In this document: positions 43,905 through 50,674 of the stretch, piece after piece
How the letters are laid out: each line of letters starts with the position of its first letter
Numbering within the stretch: position 1 is the first letter of the stretch
From: Candidatus Zambryskiibacteriota bacterium
Lineage (GTDB): Bacteria; Patescibacteriota; Minisyncoccia; Phycocordibacterales; DATDWN01
Assembly (NCBI GenBank): GCA_023267045.1
Contig: JAHFOB010000005.1
Location: forward strand, 1-50,674
Length of the DNA: 50,674 bases
Direction: 5' to 3'
Notes under the pieces: generated by a model
Told to the model about the DNA's origin: nothing
The model's input: the letters and a program-made list of their open reading frames with translations, nothing else
Databases searched by the model: none
Made by a program: the position numbers and the translations under genes

Positions 43905-44660
43905 ATGCAACCCGAAATACTATACGAAGACAAAGATGTATTGGCTATAAACAAGCCGTCTGGACTTGTTGTTCACCTCAGTAGTAGAGCAAAAGCTCAC
44001 TACGGGGCAAGCAGTGACGAAGAGCACACTTTGGTTGATTGGATTATGTCAAAATATCCAGAAATAAAAGAAGTCGGCGAGCCAGGAAAAACCCCAACAG
44101 GACAAATAATTTATCGTCCCGGCATTGTTCACAGACTAGACAGAGAAACTTCCGGAGTGATGTTGGTGGCAAAAAATCAAAAATCTTTTGAAAATTTGAA
44201 AGAGCAATTTCAGAAGCACGAAATAGAAAAAACCTATCATGCTTTTGTTAATGGAGAAATTAAAAATGAAGAGGGTGTGATAGATAGACCGATCGGTCGC
44301 AGTAGTAAAGATTTTCGTATGTGGTCAGCTCAACGTGGTGCTAGGGGAGAGATGCGAGAAGCTGTGACAAACTATAAGGTTATCTCTCGAAAGAAAATAA
44401 ATGCCCAAGGGTATTCCTTTATTGAAGTTCGTCCTAAAACTGGTAGAACACATCAGATACGTGTTCATTTCAAAGCCATTCATCATCCACTTGTTGCTGA
44501 CTCACTCTACGCTCCATCTACAGAAAATAGTCTTGGTTTCAAACGTCTAGCTTTGCATTCCTACATTGTTACTTTCAAAGATACAAAAGACAAAAGTCAT
44601 ACTGTTACAGCGCCATATCCGGAGGATTTTGAGAAAGCGATTAAAATTTTCAATTTTTAA
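43905..44660 (+). CDS. rluD: RluD-like 23S rRNA pseudouridine synthase
   Basis: 'ILYEDKDVLAINKPSGLVVH', 'RPGIVHRLDRETSGVMLVAKN', 'EVRPKTGRTHQIRVHFKAIHHPLVADSLY'. Confidence 0.93.
   Translation: MQPEILYEDKDVLAINKPSGLVVHLSSRAKAHYGASSDEEHTLVDWIMSKYPEIKEVGEPGKTPTGQIIYRPGIVHRLDRETSGVMLVAKNQKSFENLKEQFQKHEIEKTYHAFVNGEIKNEEGVIDRPIGRSSKDFRMWSAQRGARGEMREAVTNYKVISRKKINAQGYSFIEVRPKTGRTHQIRVHFKAIHHPLVADSLYAPSTENSLGFKRLALHSYIVTFKDTKDKSHTVTAPYPEDFEKAIKIFNF
43977..44007 (+). repeat. In-frame palindrome in the rluD-like gene
   Basis: ctcagtagtagagcaaaagctcactacgggg; same core as the intergenic 17013-17078 repeat; encodes 'LSSRAKAHYGA'. Confidence 0.75.
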
Positions 44661-44751
44661 TTTTGCAATTTTCAATCAATTTACAATGACCAAATTTCAC
44701 ACTGAAACATTGAAAATTCAATGAAAATTGATAATTGTAAATTAAAAATTA
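44652..44751. repeat. AT-rich intergenic palindromic repeat, copy 2
   Basis: 'caattttcaatcaatttacaatgacc...cattgaaaattcaatgaaaattgataattgtaaattaaaaatt'. Confidence 0.85.
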
Positions 44752-44807
44752 TTTAGTCAGATTGTAATTTGCAAAGTTAGATTTAATATGTTAGCTTACT
44801 AATCACT

Positions 44808-45218
44808 ATGAAAGTAATAACTAAAGATGTGCAGTCTCCAGTCAAAGTGTCGGACAGAAAATCTTTTGATATTCGCTCGGGCGACACTGTTCGTGTTTGG
44901 CAGAAAATTCAAGAAAAAGATAAGACACGACTTCAGGCCTTTGAAGGCTTGGTTATTGCTGTAAAACATGGCAAGGAAGCAGGAGCGACATTTACTGTAC
45001 GACGTGTGGCATCAGGAGTCGGTGTTGAGAAAATTTTCCCACTTTATTCTCCAAACATTGATTCAATGGAAGTTTTGAAACGATCAAAAGTTAGACGAGC
45101 AAAGCTTTACCACGTTCGTGAAAAAGCAGCTAAAGAAATACGACGTCAGATGAGAAATATCACTGATTTACCAGATAACACTCCGGAAGTTGAGGCAGAA
45201 GCAGAAATTAAAGAATAA
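44808..45218 (+). CDS. rplS: Ribosomal protein bL19
   Basis: '[84 protein letters not shown]'. Confidence 0.98.
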   Translation: MKVITKDVQSPVKVSDRKSFDIRSGDTVRVWQKIQEKDKTRLQAFEGLVIAVKHGKEAGATFTVRRVASGVGVEKIFPLYSPNIDSMEVLKRSKVRRAKLYHVREKAAKEIRRQMRNITDLPDNTPEVEAEAEIKE

Positions 45219-45221
45219 ATC

Positions 45222-45248
45222 AAAAAATACCCTCTCGGGTATTTTTTG
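45222..45248 (+). terminator. Terminator after rplS
   Basis: aaaaaataccc-tctc-gggtatttttt. Confidence 0.9.
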
Positions 45249-45256
45249 AATTTTGG

Positions 45257-45338
45257 TGCCCAGGAGAGGACTCGAACCTCCACACCTTACGGCACACCCA
45301 CCTCAAGGGTGCTTGTCTACCAATTTCAACACCTGGGC
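45257..45338 (-). tRNA. tRNA-Leu(GAG)
   Basis: RC gcccaggtgttgaaattggtagacaagcacccttgaggtgggtgtgccgtaaggtgtggaggttcgagtcctctcctgggca. Confidence 0.93.
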
Positions 45339-45449
45339 CTGATACTATCGCAGTATATTCGATTTTTAACTTTATTTCAATAAAAGCTAGATTTTTAGTG
45401 ATTTTTCTGTTATAACTTAGAAATCCTCGGTTAATTTACGAGGCAAAAT

Positions 45450-45521
45450 GGTGGCTATGGTGTAGTGGTAACACAGAAGCTTGTGGAGCTTTTATCTCCG
45501 GTTCAAATCCGGATAGCCACC
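45450..45521 (+). tRNA. tRNA-His(GTG)
   Basis: ggtggctatggtgtagtggtaacacagaagcttgtggagctt...ggttcaaatccggatagccacc; anticodon GTG with G-1. Confidence 0.95.
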
Positions 45522-45686
45522 CAAAAATAATGAATAAAATTCTATATAGTATTTTATGATTATATTTTTGGAGTGTGCTGGGAGGAGTAATCTCCGAGCA
45601 GTGTACCCACGAAATTTTAATAAGCAAAGCGATGATAAAATTTCAGTGTCCCGAGGTAATCCGAGGGGTAAGAAAAATTAAAACAT

Positions 45687-46235
45687 ATGCCTATAAAAAT
45701 AACCTATTTTGTTCACGGGACAACAACAGATAATGAGAAAGAGATTTCATCTGGCTGGAAAGATGTTGAGCTATCTCAACTCGGCATTGAACAATCTATT
45801 GCTTTGAAAGATAAAACAAAAGACTATCACTTTGATGTTGTCTTTTGTTCTGACTTACAAAGAGCTGTGAAGTCAGCAGAATTAGCTTGGGAAGGAATGT
45901 ATCCTATTATTCCTGATAAAAGATTGAGAGAGTGTAATTATGGAAAGCTAAACGGAAGCCCTTCTGCAATTGTTGAACCAATGCAAGAGGAGGAATGTAT
46001 TACGAAACCTTTTCCTGAAGGCGAAAGCTATGAAGATGTAAAGTCCAGAATAGCTGACTTCCTTGAGTTTCTAAAAAGAAACTATGACAGAAAGAGTGTC
46101 GCTATAGTTGGGCACAAAGCACCTCAGCTTTCTTTAGATGTTTTACTGAAAGATAAGACTTGGAAACAAGCTCTGGCAGAAGATTGGAGAAAGACCAGAG
46201 CTTGGAAAGCAGGTTGGGAATATAATATTGAATAA
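45687..46235 (+). CDS. Histidine phosphatase (phosphoglycerate mutase-like) family protein
   Basis: 'YFVHGTTTDNEKEISSGWKDVELSQLGIEQS', 'FDVVFCSDLQRAVKSAEL', 'VAIVGHKAPQLSL'. Confidence 0.85.
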   Translation: MPIKITYFVHGTTTDNEKEISSGWKDVELSQLGIEQSIALKDKTKDYHFDVVFCSDLQRAVKSAELAWEGMYPIIPDKRLRECNYGKLNGSPSAIVEPMQEEECITKPFPEGESYEDVKSRIADFLEFLKRNYDRKSVAIVGHKAPQLSLDVLLKDKTWKQALAEDWRKTRAWKAGWEYNIE

Positions 46236-46237
46236 TT

Positions 46238-46759
46238 ATGAAAAAGATTTTGATTACGGGAATACCGGGTTCGGGAAAATCTACAATAAGCAATGTGTTA
46301 AAAACAAAAAAGTATTATGTCATTGATGGTCTAAGAAAAATAGGACTTGCCTACTGGGCAGATAGGAGGACAGGGAAGAAAACAGTCTATGAATCAAGTG
46401 TCAACTTAGATTGGTTTCGTGAACATGTTTGGACTTGGGATGAATCAGTATTAAATAAATTACTGAAGGAAAACGACAGGGAGTTAGTTTTTGTTTGTGG
46501 TGTTGTTCCGTTGGAACCTAAAATATTCGAATATTTTGATAAGGTATTCTTGTTACGTATAACTACCGTACTTATTCGTCAACGTATTGAACAAAGAACT
46601 GAAAATGAGTTTTCGAAAAACCCCCATTTCGTTGATTGGGTTTTAAGTTGGTATGATGATTTTGAATCTCGTCTACTTAAATACGGGGCGATTCCAATTG
46701 ACGCTACTAAACCAGTTGCCGAGGTTGTTGATGAAATTTTATCTCAAAAGGTCCATTAG
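46238..46759 (+). CDS. P-loop nucleoside/nucleotide kinase-like protein
   Basis: Walker A 'ILITGIPGSGKSTISNVL', 'VFLLRITTVLIRQRIEQRTENEF'. Confidence 0.8.
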   Translation: MKKILITGIPGSGKSTISNVLKTKKYYVIDGLRKIGLAYWADRRTGKKTVYESSVNLDWFREHVWTWDESVLNKLLKENDRELVFVCGVVPLEPKIFEYFDKVFLLRITTVLIRQRIEQRTENEFSKNPHFVDWVLSWYDDFESRLLKYGAIPIDATKPVAEVVDEILSQKVH

Positions 46760-46968
46760 TCCTACTCAAAGATTCAAATATTATAAAAGTTTCCCTGGAT
46801 TATTTTCTATTGATTTAATTAAAATCTTCTCATGTATCGATCTCAATTCTTGGAGTGTGATATCTCTTCCATCTAAGCGGACTAAAAAGTCTCAAACAGG
46901 CTAAAACAAGGGCGAATTACAGCAACTAGATTTCACTCTATCTTTCTAGATATGGAAAGCGTACAATT

Positions 46969-47625
46969 ATGAGCATGTCTTTCATATTTGCATCACGTCG
47001 ATTTTCCACTGAAACAAAACGTGATGCAATTGTGACTCTTTTGGATAATACTGTTCCAGATCGGGATTTCTATCTTCTTGTTATTGGAGCAGTTGCGCTT
47101 GCAATAAGTGCTATATTTACCGATAGTATTGCTGTACTCATTGCCAGTATGATTGTCGCTCCGCTCGCGTATCCTATTTTAGGTTTGGGTCTTGGTATTA
47201 TTATCTCTGACCCACGCCTTGTTTTGCGTTGTGCCTTTATGCTAGGTATTTCTCTTGGAATTGCGATTTTATTTTCATGTATTGCCACATTTTTCTTTGG
47301 CCATGTTCGAGTTGATCCAGTTTTTATTTCTTTTGAATCAAATCTATATTTTGCAACTATCATCGCATTTATATCCGGCTTTATTGCTGCGTATGGACTA
47401 GTTCGCAGTAAAGTAGGTGGTGCAATGACCGGTATCGGCATTGCCGTATCGCTTATGCCACCACTCGTCATGACAGGCATTTCTTTTGCCGATGGAATAT
47501 TTGCATCAGTTTCTCCATGGCACACCTTTCTTGTTTTCCTACTTAACGTTCTTGGAATACTTGTGGGTAGTATGATCACATTTGGGCTCATGAGCTTTCG
47601 TCGTGTATATAAGCAAAAATTATAA
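46969..47625 (+). CDS. DUF389-family membrane protein
   Basis: 'AVALAISAIFTDSIAVLIASMIVAPLAYPILGLGLGIIISD', 'GFIAAYGLVRSKVGGAMTGIGIAVSLMPPLVMTGI'. Confidence 0.85.
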   Translation: MSMSFIFASRRFSTETKRDAIVTLLDNTVPDRDFYLLVIGAVALAISAIFTDSIAVLIASMIVAPLAYPILGLGLGIIISDPRLVLRCAFMLGISLGIAILFSCIATFFFGHVRVDPVFISFESNLYFATIIAFISGFIAAYGLVRSKVGGAMTGIGIAVSLMPPLVMTGISFADGIFASVSPWHTFLVFLLNVLGILVGSMITFGLMSFRRVYKQKL

Positions 47626-47634
47626 TCAAAAATT

Positions 47635-47943
47635 ATGGCGAAAAAATCATTTCTTACTGAGTTTCTTCAGTTTCTCAAAGAATACAGAGTGGTCTCTCTT
47701 ACCGTTGCTTTTATTATGGGGGAAGCAAGTACCAGCCTCGTTTCTTCGCTTGTTAAAGATGTGCTTTTGCCAATCGCTGCTCCGCTTATGTCGGCTGAGA
47801 CATGGAAAGAGGCCGTTTTTCATATAGGCCCTATAACCATTTCATACGGATCGTTTCTAGCTGACATTATAAATTTTCTGATTCTCGCAATAATTATTTT
47901 TGTTGTTGCTAAGAAAATTATTAAATTGGGAGGTAAAAAATAA
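47635..47943 (+). CDS. mscL: Large-conductance mechanosensitive channel (MscL) family
   Basis: 'FLQFLKEYRVVSLTVAFIMGEASTSLVSSLVKDVLLPIAAPLM', 'YGSFLADIINFLILAIIIFVVAKKI'. Confidence 0.88.
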   Translation: MAKKSFLTEFLQFLKEYRVVSLTVAFIMGEASTSLVSSLVKDVLLPIAAPLMSAETWKEAVFHIGPITISYGSFLADIINFLILAIIIFVVAKKIIKLGGKK

Positions 47944-47944
47944 T

Positions 47945-49663
47945 ATGAAAAAATTGTATGTATATGGAGGTATTTCCTTAATTATATTGATGATACTTTT
48001 TTCTGTCAGATATGTTTTTGCACAAACAGTGCCGATGGACATGACGTCAACTGATGCGCCAACTTCAGAAACAGAGGAGACAGTTCCAGCTATGCCGACC
48101 GGACCTTCTGTGTCTAATATATCTGTCACAGATATTACTGATACAAGCGCGCGAGTTGATATCAATTCGGATGAGCTTGTACAGGGATATGTTGAATATG
48201 GCACAAGTGAACAGTATGGTATGTCTACACCACTCACTTCCGAATTCAGCACTTCACCGTCATTTATACTCCAAAATCTTTCTCCCGAAACTCTATATCA
48301 TTATCGAGTTATTGTAATGGACAGTAGTGGTAATGCAGCAATAACGGCAGATGAGACATTTACAACTCTTGCAACCCCCACATCTGAACCATCTTCTCCA
48401 ATTCTTGTAATCTCAAATACCGAAACGGCGGAGATGAGCACCTCAACGGCACGCATCATATGGCAGACAAACAAAAATGCGGATGGGCAAGTACAATACG
48501 GTATTAGTACTTCATACGGCGCCCTTTCACCCTTGGGAGTTATTGGAACTTCTCACGATATTTCTCTTTCGTCTCTTGCCCCAAACACAAAATATTACTA
48601 TCGCGCTATTTCCAAAACATCAGAAGGAGAAATAGCATATGGCACTCCACAAGAATTTACCACGCTTGCTGTGCAAGCAGTCGTGACCTATCCAACCATT
48701 TCCAATGTTACGATAAGTACAACGACTTCATCCGCTATGATATCATGGACGACGTCGAAGCCTACAACATCAAACATCCAATATGGCACGACCACATCAT
48801 ATGGTGCATCGATTGGTAAAGATTTAACACTGACCACTTCTCATAGTCGAACACTGGCAAATCTTCTTTCGGGAACAACATATCATTTCCGTATTATTGC
48901 CACGGATAGCGATGGAAATGCCGCATATGGAAAGGATAGAAATTTTACCACATCTGCATCGTCTCAGACCACTACGGTTACCGCTCCGACAACTCCAAAT
49001 AATTCTGATATTCTTGCAAACATCGCTAGGTCAGAATCAGAAGCAGTCACTTCTTATACTGGTGGCGGATTACCAGTCATCTCTGCCCGACCACTTCCGC
49101 TTAATGTCGTACCGCTTGATGGACAAGTACTGTTTGAATGGAAAAAGGATGCTGGTGCACATAACGGTATCATCCACACTCTCATTGTCAGAAAAGAAGG
49201 TACTGATCCTGTGAGATCGCGCATTGATGGTGATATTGTGTACGACGGTCCTGACACTATTTTTACCGATACAAATGTAGAAAATGGTAAAGAGTATCAC
49301 TATGGATTGTATTCATACGGATCATTCGGGCGTTTCAGCGCATCATCACATTTTAAAGTTGTTCCACGGGCAGACAGAGAAGAAGTGGATGTTCAGGCGA
49401 CAACAATCGCAGAAGAAACAACTCCCACTCCAGCACTTTCACTTACGCGTGATTTGTATCGAGGTCTACAGGGTGACGATATCAAAATGCTGCAAACATT
49501 TCTTTCTACAAATGGTTATTATCCAGAGGGATTGGTCACTGGTTATTTTGGATCACTCACTAAAGCAGCAGTAGTACGCTTTCAACTCCTGAATACTATT
49601 TCTCCTGTAGCAGGATATGTGGGTCCTATAACGAAAGAGGTGATGGGACAGATATATAGATAA
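47945..49663 (+). CDS. Secreted protein with three fibronectin-III-like repeats and C-terminal peptidoglycan-binding domain
   Basis: Signal-like N-term; repeated 'SNISVTDITDTSARVDI...LSPETLYHYRVIVMDSSGN'; C-term 'LYRGLQGDDIKMLQTFLSTNGYYPEGLVTGYFGSLTKAAVVRFQ'; start reset from 47900. Confidence 0.9.
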   Translation: MKKLYVYGGISLIILMILFSVRYVFAQTVPMDMTSTDAPTSETEETVPAMPTGPSVSNISVTDITDTSARVDINSDELVQGYVEYGTSEQYGMSTPLTSEFSTSPSFILQNLSPETLYHYRVIVMDSSGNAAITADETFTTLATPTSEPSSPILVISNTETAEMSTSTARIIWQTNKNADGQVQYGISTSYGALSPLGVIGTSHDISLSSLAPNTKYYYRAISKTSEGEIAYGTPQEFTTLAVQAVVTYPTISNVTISTTTSSAMISWTTSKPTTSNIQYGTTTSYGASIGKDLTLTTSHSRTLANLLSGTTYHFRIIATDSDGNAAYGKDRNFTTSASSQTTTVTAPTTPNNSDILANIARSESEAVTSYTGGGLPVISARPLPLNVVPLDGQVLFEWKKDAGAHNGIIHTLIVRKEGTDPVRSRIDGDIVYDGPDTIFTDTNVENGKEYHYGLYSYGSFGRFSASSHFKVVPRADREEVDVQATTIAEETTPTPALSLTRDLYRGLQGDDIKMLQTFLSTNGYYPEGLVTGYFGSLTKAAVVRFQLLNTISPVAGYVGPITKEVMGQIYR

Positions 49664-49774
49664 ACGAATATATTACAGGATAAATTGAGTGATATTTAAT
49701 TCATTTTCTCTCGGAGAATTTCCATGTAGCATTGATCAAGCAAGGGTGTTAAAATACTGTATCGGTCACGACCC

Positions 49775-50662
49775 ATGAATAATATTTTGATAACTGAAAA
49801 GTCAGCTGACTATGAACTACTAGACAGTGGTAATGGTGAAAAGTTAGAAAGATATGGAAACGTAGTTTTGTCACGTCCAGATCCGCAGGTTTTGTGGCAA
49901 AAATCTCTTGGAAAAGAAGAGTGGGAAAAAGCAGATAGCGTTTTTACTCGAGACGGCACTTCAGGCAAATGGAATATAACAAAAGAACCATGGCAGATTA
50001 GTTTTGAAGATTTAAAGTTTAATCTCAAACTTCTTCCTTCAAAACATCTTGGCATTTTTCCCGAGCAGTCATCGCAGTGGAAGTGGCTCTATGATAAAAT
50101 TTCCCCAAGGGTCACCCTTGGGGGGAAAATTTCTGTTTTAAATCTGTTTGCATACACTGGTGGAGCGACACTTGCTTGTGCAAAAGCCGGTGCAGAGGTC
50201 TGTCATGTTGACGCTTCAAAGTTTGTAGTTGACGCAGCTCACAAAAATTTAGATTTATCTAGTTTAGGAGACAAAAAAGTTAGATTTATCGTTGATGATG
50301 TCCGAAAATTTGTAGAGCGAGAAGTAAAACGTGGAAACAAATATGATGTTATTTTGCTTGACCCACCAGTCTACGGAAAGGGAAGTAACGACGAAGTGTG
50401 GAAGATCGAAGAAGATCTCGCACCACTTCTTTCTCGAATAAAAAGTATACTTTCTCCAGATCCAGTAGCTATTGTGCTCAGCGGATATGCCTCTCTCTAT
50501 TCACACACAACATACGCTCAAATGCTTGCAGATATAACAAAAGATTTGAAAGGAACGATTTCTTCTGGCGAGCTTGCAATACGAGAGTCGTCCGGGGACA
50601 GACTTTTGCCCTGCGGTATTTACGCACGTTTTGAAGGTCAATCATTGAAAATTGTAAATTAA
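49775..50662 (+). CDS. Class I SAM-dependent methyltransferase (RlmI/RlmK-like)
   Basis: 'VLNLFAYTGGATLACAKAGAEVCHVDASKFVVDAAHKNLDLS', 'YDVILLDPPVYGKGSNDEVWKIEEDL'. Confidence 0.92.
   Translation: MNNILITEKSADYELLDSGNGEKLERYGNVVLSRPDPQVLWQKSLGKEEWEKADSVFTRDGTSGKWNITKEPWQISFEDLKFNLKLLPSKHLGIFPEQSSQWKWLYDKISPRVTLGGKISVLNLFAYTGGATLACAKAGAEVCHVDASKFVVDAAHKNLDLSSLGDKKVRFIVDDVRKFVEREVKRGNKYDVILLDPPVYGKGSNDEVWKIEEDLAPLLSRIKSILSPDPVAIVLSGYASLYSHTTYAQMLADITKDLKGTISSGELAIRESSGDRLLPCGIYARFEGQSLKIVN
50096..50132 (+). repeat. In-frame palindrome in the methyltransferase gene
   Basis: aaaatttccccaagggtcacccttggggggaaaattt, encoding 'KISPRVTLGGKIS' just before 'VLNLFAYTGG'. Confidence 0.75.
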
Positions 50663-50674
50663 AAATTAAAAATT

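Noticed and set aside
45436-45627. ORF '...GWLSGFEPEIKAPQASVLPLHHSHH'
   Set aside because: Antisense of tRNA-His.

Overview
AT-rich genome fragment that looks like a Patescibacteria/CPR (Parcubacteria-type) chromosome. Recognisable housekeeping genes: murJ, lepA, ruvC/ruvA/ruvB, yebC, tsaE, polA, holA-like, mutM/fpg, rpsT, ruvX, uppS, rluD-like, rplS, RNase P RNA and seven tRNAs. There are type IV pilus genes (pilB-like; pilM/N/O), a giant repetitive surface protein cut by the left edge, and a serine-recombinase element (about 30.1-37.9 kb) carrying a Panacea-type toxin-antitoxin pair, a Rep-like protein, a RibD/DHFR-like reductase and an excisionase-like HTH protein. The most unusual signal is a set of palindromic sequences inserted IN FRAME in conserved genes (lepA three times, tsaE, rluD-like, a SAM methyltransferase, possibly polA), with related copies between genes. 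In lepA one insertion carries a GxxExxY/PD-(D/E)XK-like ORF between inverted repeats. A second insertion in the same gene has the same ends without the ORF, like an autonomous/MITE pair that stays inside a translated gene. Other notable points: a REP/RAYT unit in which the REP encodes the transposase C-terminus; a palindromic insert in RNase P RNA; compositionally foreign GC-rich small genes with near-consensus promoters; a duplicated hairpin leader over an RBS; and an internally shortened YebC. All calls come from reading the sequence and the supplied translations; no searches or folding programs were run.
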